A stretch of 64,000 bases of DNA from Heterobilharzia americana (taxonomy: Eukaryota; Platyhelminthes; Trematoda; Strigeidida; Schistosomatidae): NCBI GenBank assembly GCA_944470555.2, contig OX104131.1, positions 14,438,515-14,502,514 of the forward strand, written 5' to 3'. The notes under the pieces are model-generated. The model worked only from the letters and a program-made list of their open reading frames with translations. It was not told where the DNA came from and searched no databases. Position 1 is the first letter of the stretch, and every line of letters begins with the position of its first letter. The translations under genes and the position numbers were made by a program. This document shows, piece by piece, positions 53,800 to 64,000 of the stretch.

Positions 53800-55495
53800 T
53801 TTATGCAAATAGACGCTAATCCAGTTTTAAATAAATGTATAGTTCATTCAGTGTGAACTCAAAGCTTCAGGGAGCATGAAGAGTAGGTGAAAGAGGGAGG
53901 GAAGAAGAAGAGCACTAAATGAGGATTACGTATGTAAAAAAGGTAAAGATTTTCCTTGAATTTTTCATTGAAAATATCTTTTTATCACAAATATCACACA
54001 AAGCAAGAGGAGAAGAAGAATGACAGTTTGTCAACAACTTCAACTCCCTCAAATATTCAACCTCTATAAAACATAAAGGTGATTATAAGGAAATGCAAAG
54101 AATATTCTAGGTTTACCATCTAAACAGAATTGAGCGTATTTACAAAGTGAGAGGCGTTTTATAAGTTAGATTCAAAGTAATTAGGAAATATGCCTGGCAT
54201 ATTTTGGATCTTCCAATTTAAAAGTGAAAATATGGATCAAAATGTATATGTGTATTTTGAGATCTGCTGCCATCTACAGCAGACATCCGTCAGGGAAGCA
54301 GCAGATAGGGTTTTCCCACTAATCCAAGACCCGAATTCCCTATACCATGATGATTTTAGCTAACTTTGAACCAACGATCATCTTGTCACACCAGAGTGTC
54401 TTTAACTGCCGAAATAGAATCTTAAAGTTATACATGTTCAACGTTTTGACAACAAAATCACTCAGTATCATGGATGAGCACCCGTTTTTCTACAAGACAC
54501 ACCTGACTTTATATGTTTCTTATGTCGACTAGAAGGTTGTGAAACTGATTTCAGAGTTAGTCTGCAGTGAGTGTAAAATTATTATACAGTTGAAGGATTT
54601 GTGAAGACTGAACTGAGATCGGTTAAACTGTTAAAGATACTTGATCGATCTAAGTAAAATCAGCTGCATAAACTAACCACAGTGAATGCTTTCCTAAAAG
54701 AAATCCTTCTTTGTTCATCCTGTAGTACAGTTTGGATGTACTGACAAAAGAGGAGAAGTATGAGTATATACCAGTATAGTGAGGCCTATTTATCAGAATT
54801 CATTTATGTAGTACATATAACAACATCAAAAATGATGACAATTGATTAGCAAGAAATCAGGCAAAAAGAACAAGCAATATTGGCTCCGAAGATAAAGCAC
54901 AAGAAGTGTGAGGACTAAAATTCGGAATAAGAGATTATTTGCAAATGGATAAATTATTATTGACTGTAGTAATTTTACCATTATCATTTGCTGCTTCCTT
55001 GGACTGGCTGGTCTCCTGTAGCGTGATTTTCGGTGTACTCCACTGATTCATCAGTTAGTACTTATCTTGCCTGGTAGGATCTGTATAATTTATTGAAAAA
55101 CTGGGTATTTGGCCAGTTCCAAACTTGTAATGGGAAATTTAGACTCATGCTTTGATGAGACAAATGTTTCCCCGTTGATGGCATTCTTACTAAAGAGGTA
55201 TATCAAATTAGATGTCATCTTTCTTGACAGTTTTCTAAAATGATATATCCGATAAGAATTTTATTTTATGTCTAAGTATGGAAAGTAACCTTCTTTTATA
55301 GTCCTATGTGTTTATTGCAAACATGTTATCACCTACTAGTTTGTGAAAGACTATGTGAGATCTGTGTAGCAGGTTTGTGGCAGGTTGTGAACTGTTGAGA
55401 AGTTAGATGGTTGTTTGTCGTGTTCAAAAGCCATGACAAAGTGGCAGGAAGTTTTCAGAAGTGACACTCATTGCACAAGAGTTGACTTTGGTGCC
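53800..55495. other. Spacer, no recognised feature
   Basis: AT-rich region. The plus-strand frame at 54,347-54,532 has no motif. Nothing else is supported. Confidence 0.4.
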
Positions 55496-55499
55496 TTGT

Positions 55500-55605
55500 G
55501 GACTAGTGGATAGCGTTTTAGCGATGGGTACTGGCATGCGTATACATCCAACTGCTGAGCCCTTAATAGGAGGAAACACGTGTCCTGCATTCCGCTGCTA
55601 ATCAC
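55500..55605 (+). repeat. Sm-alpha-type SINE, decayed hammerhead
   Basis: The head GACTAGTGGATAGCGTTTTAG and the marker TACATCCA are present. The core is CTGCTGA (one base changed), and GAAACACGTGTCC plus CTGCATTCCGCTGCTAATCA remain. Cleavage is unlikely. Confidence 0.5.
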
Positions 55606-56009
55606 CACCAAATAAATTACAACATGGTTTTCAAAACTGATTAGAGTTATTCACTTCAGTGGGTTTTTGTCTGAGACAATGGAAGAGAATGATTTTATGG
55701 GATATTGAAAATTAAACAGCATTAAATCTTCAGCTAACCTTCAGGTTAGAAACTCAGCAGCAACGTGTATCCACGACCATACAATGAAAAACAAATCTGA
55801 GGTCAAGGGATATCATGCACCTGTTTATATACACTCACGTTTTTTTACTGTTGACGAAATGAAGGGTATCTCTAAAACTATAATTCTCTGTCATCATCCA
55901 AAGAATGAAGCAGTTATGTCAATTATTTTATGATTGCACGGTAAGGTAAGTTATTCATGTGTAGGATAGGACGAGGAAACACACTGGATTTGACTCTTTT
56001 TGATAGGTT

Positions 56010-56185
56010 TTAGATGCACGTGGTCAAGCTATTAAGGGCTTTCGAATTCTCGAATATGGTGGACAAAATATATGCGGCATCACTGAGTTTCTTTAAGGAG
56101 ACACTTAGATACTTTTCGACTTCATCCGTTAGGTTTTTCATTGACTCAAGTTTCTGAAATTCGCTTCCGCTTTGCAGTACTGCAA
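56010..56185 (-). CDS. Exon of an unidentified minus-strand gene (exon C)
   Basis: An acceptor TACCTTGTAG ends at 56,186. The frame begins with two bases completing a split codon, as exon B at 56,450-56,638 requires. It reads AVLQSGSEFQKLESMKNLTD, EVEKYLSVSLKKLSDAAYIL and STIFENSKALNSLTTC, strongly helical, and ends at TAA (56,010-56,012) or at a weak donor just before it. The composition suggests a coiled or helical-repeat protein. I do not recognise the family. Confidence 0.4.
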
Positions 56186-56449
56186 CTACAAGGTACAAGA
56201 CTATCTACTGATAAGTGAATAAAATTCAAACTGAATTATCGTCACAAGTTAGTTGAAATTCGCTAACCAAAATATGCGTAAATTAAAATCTTGCACATGA
56301 GTGATCTCTCCAAATTCTTTGTGAAAGCTCTCAGTGCCAATAGAGAAGTCATTTTCTTTATATTTATCATCGGATTATGTTATCAATAAGAGTTTGTAAG
56401 CCAGTAAATAACGACTACTGTGTGTAACACCGTATCTTTCAATCTTTAC

Positions 56450-56638
56450 TCAGAAAATTGTCATCTCTGAAACATAATGTTGCCAAATGTAGAATTGGGT
56501 TATATCTGACATACACTGTCCGATTTTCAATCAGTCCAAATGAACTGATTACCAAGAGGTAATTCAAGAATGTCCTAACTTTATACCCATTCAAAAACTT
56601 ATCAATTTGCCATATATTGTTTCTACTCATTATATGCA
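56450..56638 (-). CDS. Exon of an unidentified minus-strand gene (exon B)
   Basis: Acceptor ACTTTTAG at 56,640-56,639 and donor GTAAAG at 56,449 enclose 189 bases, phase 1 at both ends. The frame reads HIMSRNNIWQIDKFLNGYKV, RTFLNYLLVISSFGLIENRT and YVRYNPILHLATLCFRDDNF. In phase with exon C downstream. The family is unknown. The interval is close to the Penelope insertion at 56,898, which would lie in the upstream intron. Confidence 0.4.
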
Positions 56639-56897
56639 CTAAAAGTTTCACACAAAAATATGAAATATTTCCAAATAAACGTCATTTTTCTTTTCGACGA
56701 AGTCATTTACTCAGCTTTACATTTGTGAATACATGTTCCAGTGAACAGAAAGTTTTAAAATTATTTCTGGTTAGGGGGCGAGATATATTGAATAACTAAA
56801 GGAAGTTTATATAAGTGTAAAACTTGGGCAATGTGGTAGAATTTAATTCCATACTAGTTAATTTGACTAAAAACGCACAGTGATACAGTGTTATTCA

Positions 56898-57768
56898 CAG
56901 GTATCTAGACTTCAAGTCATCTCATCCAATGTCAGTTAAAGTAGGTTTAGCCAAATGTATAAATGATACAGCTTGAAAACTGACTAGTCAGTCCAAAGAC
57001 TTAAACAAGGAATTGAAACACGTGAATGAAGCACTAATACTCAATAATTATCCTCTGCAGTTTATTAAAAAACTCATACGAACGCACAAGAAACGAAAAG
57101 ATAACGGTAACACTAGTGCGAATAATAACGACAACACGAGTAGAAAGGAGTTCACAGCCTCCATTGTGTTACCTACCACATAAGGAGGGTGCATCAGAAA
57201 CTTTACACAGGGTCTCCAAACAAAGCTGGAATTAGGGTGGTATTTAGGCCTTCGAACTCACTCAGAGATAAGCTTTATCGACTGGCTTAAGCGTCCGATA
57301 GAGGCAATTAGGCAAAATAATCTAACCTATCAAATCTCATGTAATGACTGTGAGGTCAATTACATATGTGGAACAAGCCGGTCGGGATCAGTCAGAATAA
57401 CGGGACATAGGAATCACTAACTAAATGTAGAATGACTGATCCAAATAAGATCAGTAATCTAGGAATAACTCAGCTGTTGCAATGCATACATTAACACACA
57501 GGCACACAATAGACTGGGTGGGAGAGAGAAATTGATGACCGAATCTTTGTTCATCGAATCGGATCAACACGCAAGACAGGCAATAGAAATGACGCAACAC
57601 GTGCACCGGAGATATGGGAAACTAGACTAGCAATGGGAACAAAGAATAAGATAGGAGGTGAGAGGACTATAAAAATGAGATGTGGAAAGTAGTGTGATTA
57701 CACTGATAATGGTAATGAGGTTAAATTTGTGCTCGAAACGTCACCAAGTTAATAATAATACTGTATCA
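56898..57768 (+). mobile_element. Penelope-like element P4, 5'-truncated twin of P3
   Basis: It matches 47,195-48,055 almost base for base, with only a handful of single-base differences (for instance one A fewer in an A-run at 57,066). It begins abruptly at GGTATCTAGAC after a shared ACA. It carries the same stops as P3, including the TAA before GGAGGGTGC, and the same YIC in place of YIG. It contains only the endonuclease end. Confidence 0.85.
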
Positions 57769-57779
57769 TAGAGAAAGAC

Positions 57780-58890
57780 AAAACGTCGTTGCAGTGAAGA
57801 GAAATTTTTTTTCGATCAAGTCATTTATTAAACTGTACATTCGTGAATATATGTTACAGTGGGCAGGACATTGCAAAATTATTTCCGGTTAGGGGGCAAA
57901 ATACAGTGAGTAACCACAGGAAGTTTATCAATACACATCTGGGTTTAGAGTGAGAAAATATACATAAGTCTATGAAATTTAATGTAATTATATAATACAG
58001 GATAAATCAGTGATAGAGTAAGAAAACAAACAGAGGATTATGAAAACAAAACTGCAGCTACGTAATGCAGGTTAAATCTATGACAGTCAAAACCTTATGA
58101 TGGCCATGGCATAGATAAAGACTGGATGTAACTTTTTTGAACGCATAATGCTGGTTTGAACTTCTGGATGGCTAGTGCTCTAGCTATAGATAAATGCTTT
58201 GATCTTACTGCTTATGAGTGGTTTGATCGAACCTTGTAGAGGTTTTTGTTCTCAAAAGGAGCCAAGTGGCCTGAGTTCACGGAGGTGTTCTTTTATTGAA
58301 CCGAAGATATATTTCCGTTCTCCCTTTCCCTTTGAACAGATGGATATATTCTGCTATCAAAAGTAATTTTATGATCTCATTTTCTATGACCTGTATCCTA
58401 AATTCCCAAGATGATTCCTTACTCCCCAACCCCCCAACCCTCCACACTTGTTCAACACTCTCCAATGTTTCTTTTCATAATCACGCTTATATGTAAGCGT
58501 ATCATCGCGATTTGCTCATTCTGTGAAATTTAGTTGTCTTCGTCCAGTTTACATGTTGTTCGGAATTAATGGATGGAGGGGAGGAGAGAAGGAAAAAATC
58601 GTCCAAAGTAAAATAAACAACTTTATATTCATTTTTGGGGTTAAAGGGGGTATATTTTTAAGGTAACATTCATCCATACTAGGATGAACACAGCTGTTCA
58701 CTGCCCCGAGGTTTTCAATTTACCTGTAACTGATATCAGTCTATGATGAATTCTACCTTACCAATGCATTTGTTACTTATTGATACTTGTAATTTAACGT
58801 TGCAATACTGGGTCAAATTGCGGCACCTCTGCTAGCAGATGAGCCTCTATACAGACACGTCGATGATGTCTGAATATTTATTATGTTGGA
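57780..58890. other. Spacer with family C piece
   Basis: AT-rich. A family C repeat piece in reverse orientation lies at about 58,690-58,755 (CAGCTGTTCACTGCCCCGAGG). The minus-strand frame at 58,277-58,465 is open but without splice or motif support. A decayed hammerhead-SINE end may lie at 58,898-58,940. Confidence 0.4.
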
Positions 58891-59064
58891 GTTTACTTGG
58901 TGACTAGAGGCGAATTCCAGGACGAGAGCTTTTCTGTCAAACACTTTGAAATACCTATTAATAGATTTACACGTTCAGTTCTGAAGAGTTAAAATGAACA
59001 TTAGTCAAGTGAAATAATTCAACTGGTGTTTGGTGAAAGTATACGAAGGTTATACTGGATGATG

Positions 59065-59197
59065 AGTGAAGGCAAAATGAAAATTTGGACCGCAGCCGGA
59101 TTCGAACCAGTGACCGCTGTGTCCCTGGTCCGATGCCCTTACGACTAGTCTCTGGTTCGAATCCGGCCGCGGTCCAAATTTTCACTTTACCTTCAAT
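59065..59197. repeat. Palindromic pair of tRNA-like SINE heads
   Basis: Arms 59,065-59,110 and 59,152-59,197 are 46-base inverted repeats (GGACCGCAGCCGGATTCGAA against TTCGAATCCGGCCGCGGTCC) with a 41-base loop. Each arm includes a perfect B box GGTTCGAATCC, one on each strand. A transcript would fold into a long hairpin. Confidence 0.8.
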
Positions 59198-59199
59198 TA

Positions 59200-61040
59200 C
59201 CACCTAGTATAAATACTAATCTGTCTATAGTTCTTCAGTGTCGAGTACTTAAGTCTACTAGAGTGTCTACCTTATGGAAATTTCAGTCGACCCTTGTGTG
59301 TCTGTAACTTACGCTGGCACACTAGATATATTTTTACTACCAATGCCAATTGCTGCTCTTCGCATGATATATAATATCAGCATAAATATTTCATTTGACG
59401 CCCCTCAAACTTCCCTTTTCATTTTAAACATCTTATATATCCAAACGTAATCAACGAAATACATGGCATAAGCAAATCACATTTAATTTAAAAGTGTAAC
59501 ATTCGGTTTCGAATCAGTCAAAGCGAAAAGATTTTGTTCCTAACACCCAAATCGTATTCTCGTCATTGGCCAATATTGTCTAAAACAAATTACGTCTCAG
59601 AATACCTGTTTTAAAAGTCGAAGTTCCCTTCAGAAGTATAGCCTCGCACGCACATGTGAATTGGTATATGCAGTTGGAGGTAACATGAAGAGGTCACTAG
59701 TTGCTCTTTGATTTTCCTAAGTAGCAGTTTTTTCAGTACAGTTCGATCAAACTAGCAACTAGATAATTCCTTTCTAAGGCAGCATTTATTCTATAGTTGT
59801 TTAGCCAGAAATATTACCACCTTTGAAATCGAGATTTAATGAAACCAGGCTTCTTCTCGACTAATTCATACTTTACATTAAATTTTGAGGGAGTTGTGGA
59901 GATTTGGAATTGTTTCAAGTTGTTATTCATCGTAGACTGACATCAGTTGGAGGAACAAAGGAGACCTGGGAGCACTGAACAGCTGTTTCGTCCTAGTATA
60001 CTTTACAGTTTTAGTGAGTATTATCTGAATTCACCTCACATTAACTCCTAGCCAACATAAATCCTACTACCCTTTTTACGCATATTTTGTGCAACCATTC
60101 TAAATATACTGAATACATTTATCTCCCCCTTTTATTCAACTGCCACTCTAGAATATTTGCCTAGTCCATCTATATGTCGATAAATATACTATTGGTATAT
60201 TTACTCATTCAATTCGTTTTTCTTCAATTACATCATATTCATGTTATCTTAAATTCAAGTCGACAATTTTCTATCAAAATGATTCAAGTATGCAAACATT
60301 TATTTAAATCGATGCCGAAATTGTTTTATGTTATAGACAGGTGACAAGAAACGGCAAAATAAGATGAGTCCAAGCTATTCTGGCAATAAACTTGTTCTCG
60401 CTTTGTGTCATATTCGTCAGCTGTTAGCCAAATCTTATAGACACAGAACATTGTAAAGCATTGTCTGGGAGATAACACTTCCTTTTATCTACTAGCAGAT
60501 CATTAGGGATTATGTGCAGTTTCCATCCGTCTAGATTTCAGTTTATCGTTTCACAAGGATCCACAGAAATCAGCCTGATAACTATACCACCTTCAACGCA
60601 AATGCTGATTAAATAAAGGTTGAGGAAGTTATGGATATTGTATAATCTGTTCATTACTTAACGCGATTTCTTCTCCAGCAATTGTTAATGCTAATTTTCC
60701 CCGTTTTAGAAGAATCTTTGATGCATAAAAGATTCTACTATTTTAAAATCTAGGTTAGTTGTACACTGAACTGGTAGTCGACCAAGTGGAACAAAATCAA
60801 AAAGTGAAACTGTAAGCCCACTGACAATATGCACTAAATGCCTACTTTAAACTTAAACATCGTTATTCTTATTATACATTGTTAAACAGAACCATTGTTA
60901 ATGTTTTAAAGATGTTGTACGATGGATAAACTGATGTAGATAACTGATATGATAACACGCGATGAAAATTCTTTTCTCTAAACATAATTATGGTGCGGAA
61001 TAAAGCAAATGTATTATTTTTGAGATAAAGGGGGATTTTA
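59200..61040. other. Spacer with one family C repeat
   Basis: A family C copy is at about 59,925-60,000 (GACTGACATCAGTTGGAGG, CTGTTTCGTCCTAGTAT). The remaining sequence is AT-rich without a supported gene. Confidence 0.4.
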
Positions 61041-61042
61041 AC

Positions 61043-61408
61043 TTAGAGGTTGTATTCATCATGGACTGACAACAGTTAGGGAAACATTGAAAATCTGGGA
61101 GCACCGGACAGCTATTTCGTCCTAGTATGGGACGGAAGGAAAGTGGATGCCAACTGAAGACCTTGGGTGATAGTCGCCCTATATCGTGAATTGACGAAGC
61201 TGAAAACCATGAACCGCTGAAAACCGACCCAGCGGCTCAATGGTTAACACAGTCTCCGTGAAGCCTGAAGATCTGAGTTCGGTCGGAAGTTGGGTCATGG
61301 GTACGTACAGCTGAGGAGTCCCACGCCGGGTCGAAACAGCTGTCCAGTGTTCCCAGATTTTCAATGGTTCCCCAACTGATGTCATTCCGTGATGAATACT
61401 ACCTCTAA
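61043..61408. repeat. Inverted pair of family C repeats with tRNA-like centre
   Basis: Arms of about 91 bases at 61,043-61,133 and 61,318-61,408 are inverted copies (ATTCATCATGGACTGACA against the reverse complement of TGTCATTCCGTGATGAAT). The spacer has a tRNA-like segment (AGCGGCTCAATGGTTAACAC then GAGTTCGGTCGG, 61,228-61,285). The 108-codon minus frame across it is an accident of the repeat. Confidence 0.7.
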
Positions 61409-61409
61409 A

Positions 61410-62005
61410 TATATTATTATTATCAATACATATATATGAGAACATAGATGAATGACAAAGTTCACGATCTAAACAACCAATATAGGGAACAAGTAACAAC
61501 GTCAAACTTTAAAATCGATCAGTAAACGCAACACAAAATACGACGTCATAGTAGTATAGGGATGTGATTACAGTTTAAGGTGGCAGGAACTGTGATGGAA
61601 GGGGGAGAATAACAAAGATGGTGTACAAAGTGTATAAGTTAATGGTAGACGAATGAAAAACGATATGCTAACAAACATAAAAATATAGTGGGTTTAAGTA
61701 AATCGAAAATGATGGGAATATGAATACTGTATGAAAATACTATGTAAGACAACATATAAGATAATAATGTGAAGGAATAAAATAGTAAATAGAGCTGTAG
61801 GAAAAGAACAACTCACCAAGGCAACGTAAGGCGAACCACAAACTCCTTTCATTGATAGGTTACTGTACAAAATTTTTAATTTAATGCTTATGTGGAAGAT
61901 TTACAGCACACGAAATGAATTCGGTTCATCCCTCAATATATGGAACACTGTATTTGAAAAAAACTAACGAATAATGAGTAAAGGCTATATATATATATAT
62001 CACGC
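61410..62005. other. Spacer, no recognised feature
   Basis: AT-rich. Ends in a short (TA)n tract at 61,989-62,000 directly before an RTE-B fragment. Confidence 0.4.
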
Positions 62006-62009
62006 TTTC

Positions 62010-62700
62010 TGGTAAATCAGTCACCATTAACGGGAGAAAAGTGAAAGAAGTAGTCTCTTTCACCTACCTTCCTAGGCTGCATTGTTTCAACTACAGGTGA
62101 CGGCGTCACAAACTAGGATGTCAAAAGCAGGGTCAGAAAAGTAAGACAGGCGTTCATTATTCTGAAATCAGTGTGGAGATCTACTGTACACAGCACAAAG
62201 AACAAGATTAGGATTTTCAACACTTACATCAAGTCAGTTCTGCTATGTGGTTCAAAACTTGGCACGTCACTTAAAGCACTTCCAACAAACTACAGACATA
62301 CGTCATCAACAGCTGCCTACGCTCACTCGATACTGACACTGAAGGTCAGATGGTCAGAATAATAAGAATAAGCAACAAGGGACTTTTATCTGGCTGGCTG
62401 GCAACGAACCAACGAAGCAAGAACCCATCGTTCAGAAGAAAGTGGAGATGGGATTGGATTGGACATACACTGAGAAGGCCGATTGGTATACCAAGCAACA
62501 GGCCCTCGAATGGAATCCAAAGGGGAAACGACGAGTTGGGCGTGTGAGAGTGACATGCAGGAGATTGTGTGAGGAAGAAATGAAAGCTTGTAGGCAGTTG
62601 TGGCGTGAGGTTGAAAAGACTGAAGAGAAGAGAGTGAAATGGAGGCGTGCTACCGAAGCCCTATGTTCTACTAGTAACCCAAGGAAAAAATAATAATCAT
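62010..62700 (+). mobile_element. RTE-B type fragment B6 (3' end)
   Basis: It begins in the RT C-terminal region (GTCACCATTAACGGGAGAAA against ACCGTCAACGGGAGAAA in B1) and follows B1 through SVWRSTVHSTKNKIRIFN, WIGHTLRRPIG-like and CRRLCEEEMKACRQLW pieces to an ATAATAATCATGATAA tail at about 62,690. Frames are broken at several points. Age is intermediate between B1 and B3. Confidence 0.75.
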
Positions 62701-62704
62701 GATA

Positions 62705-63228
62705 ATTTCTGGTTAATGTGTGAATAAATATTGCTAAAATATTCCAGCTGTTGGTGTGATCACGGGCAGTAATTTTGCTTCGAATATTACCAATATAAAA
62801 ACTTATCATTTCGTGTAAGCTTTACATTAAAAATTTACTTTGTTTTTAACATTTTGATAGGAATAGTTTATTTTCAAACTTCACCACCTTAATGAAGCCA
62901 AGACAATTTAACACATATATGTTAACTGTCCTAATATCCATGACCTAAGAGGTTATGTTGTCTTACACCTGAAAATAAAAGTTAATCTTGGATGTTTTTA
63001 AAGAGTAGTGTTCAGATGAAGGCGTTCAAAGCACTACACGTTCAGTTCAAGTTCCTATCAAAGCCTTATCATTGAAATCTGCGCATATATTCAACCGAAT
63101 ATTCTGAAATTTGTTCTCAGTGCCAGGTACCGTCAAACAAACATCACTATAATCTAATATGTCTCAAAACTAACTGTGCTATTCATTTCAGTTATCAACT
63201 GAGCGAAACTCTGGAAAAAAGCATTGCT

Positions 63229-63267
<39 letters not shown>

Positions 63268-63270
63268 TTA
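62705..63270. other. Spacer with (TC)n(CA)n microsatellite
   Basis: AT-rich sequence with a (TC)n run followed by (CA)n at 63,229-63,268. No gene is seen apart from the possible exon next to it. Confidence 0.5.
63229..63268. repeat. (TC)n(CA)n microsatellite
   Basis: About nine TC units followed directly by about ten CA units. It borders a donor-like site of a possible minus-strand exon. Confidence 0.9.
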
Positions 63271-63271
63271 C

Positions 63272-63382
63272 TACCATTTCATCTCCATCATCTTTAATCA
63301 ATCCACCGGATTTTATGATATCAAAGGTAATAAAATGAGGAATGAAAAAACGAAAACCATTCCATCGTCCCATTTTTGTAAA
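63272..63382 (-). CDS. Possible exon of an unknown minus-strand gene
   Basis: The minus-strand frame reads GRWNGFRFFIPHFITFDIIK and SGGLIKDDGDEMV, ending at a strong GTAAGT donor (63,271-63,266). The upstream border is uncertain. It could belong to the same gene as the exons at 56 kb, but no phase link can be shown. I do not recognise the family. Confidence 0.3.
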
Positions 63383-63389
63383 AGTTCAT

Positions 63390-63910
63390 CTTAGTCACTA
63401 ATAATAAAAGGAATTCCTAAGGAAATTTTGCTGTAAATTTTTTTTTCCAATGCCAGTAAAGATTAAATGTATGCAGAACATTAAATTTTATAGTTTTAAA
63501 ACCAATCGGTATTTTCCGTGTTCCTCTTACTTTCGATTACATTGCGTATAAGTGAAGTCTTTCCTAGCATTGATAGAGATTTATTGGTTAGTTGCTAACC
63601 GCCACATTACCCGTAATTGACAATTCTTTATTGGAAGGTCATATTCCATCTTAGTCACATATAAGTTACTATCCGCATTCATAATGCTCGTTTTCCTTGT
63701 TCCTGATCTTTAGGTGTGAATAATCTTGGAGAAATACACAGTCAAGGGGCTTGCTATTCAGCCTTTTGATTTCAATTAGTTTAGTCAATCGTAATTAGTT
63801 ATTAAAATCAAAGTAGTTAGCTAGTTATCCTGTTCCACAACCAAGTTTAACAGAAAGTCCACTAGACATAAACAAAGTAAATATCACCTCGTGATATGCT
63901 TGATGGCTAA
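63390..63910. other. Spacer, no recognised feature
   Basis: AT-rich, no supported gene or repeat. Confidence 0.4.
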
Positions 63911-63914
63911 TAGT

Positions 63915-64000
63915 AGAATGTAAGTCAGGCGCTCCTTCCTATTTGAAACTAATCAGCTGGATGTACCTGCCTCCCAATAGATGATGTTGTTTCCACTGGG
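63915..64000 (-). repeat. Sm-alpha-type SINE, decayed hammerhead, cut by window end
   Basis: On the minus strand GGGAGGCAGGTACATCCAG is kept, but the core reads CTGATTA and stem II is mispaired (GTTTCAAATAGGAA). The SINE continues beyond the right edge. Confidence 0.5.

Noticed and set aside
61179..61505. 108-codon minus-strand frame
   Set aside because: It is the translation of the inverted family C repeat and its tRNA-like spacer. The same words occur elsewhere as non-coding repeats.

Overview
The window looks like nuclear DNA of a blood fluke (Schistosoma or a close relative). The clearest markers are tRNA-derived SINE-like repeats carrying hammerhead ribozymes of the schistosome Sm-alpha type, several RTE-clade non-LTR retrotransposons resembling the SR2/SR3 families, Penelope-like elements, AT-rich spacer, and short exons split by long repeat-filled introns.

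From the left edge to about 36.84 kb, one plus-strand gene dominates. I can place 11 exons. From exon 2 to the stop codon at 36,840-36,842 every splice junction keeps codon phase, which is strong evidence for a real gene. The protein is helical and Leu-rich, has a Pro/Met-rich insert and an acidic C-terminus, and matches Integrator complex subunit 5 (INTS5) from memory at several points in the right order. Its 5' exons lie outside the window. Several exons carry a frameshift and one an in-frame stop, so either the assembly has uncorrected indels or this copy is decaying.

The introns hold almost all of the mobile DNA between 1 and 36 kb: RTE-A fragments (5.3, 7.5-9.1, 16-18, 26, 28 kb), two near full-length RTE-B copies (10.2-13.5 and 30.8-34.0 kb), a Penelope-like element split by the first RTE-B copy, an older Penelope fragment on the minus strand (2.4-3.4 kb), and SINEs.

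From 36.84 kb to the right edge the window is mainly intergenic or intronic: a full-length RTE-A (41.87-45.70 kb, flanked by a 9-bp duplication), a Penelope fragment (46.8-48.1 kb) with a near-identical truncated sister (56.9-57.8 kb), a decayed full-length RTE-B on the minus strand (48.8-52.2 kb), inverted-repeat SINE pairs, and a weakly supported minus-strand host gene with two phase-compatible exons near 56.0-56.6 kb. No rRNA gene, CRISPR array or operon is present. One tRNA-shaped sequence is probably a SINE head.
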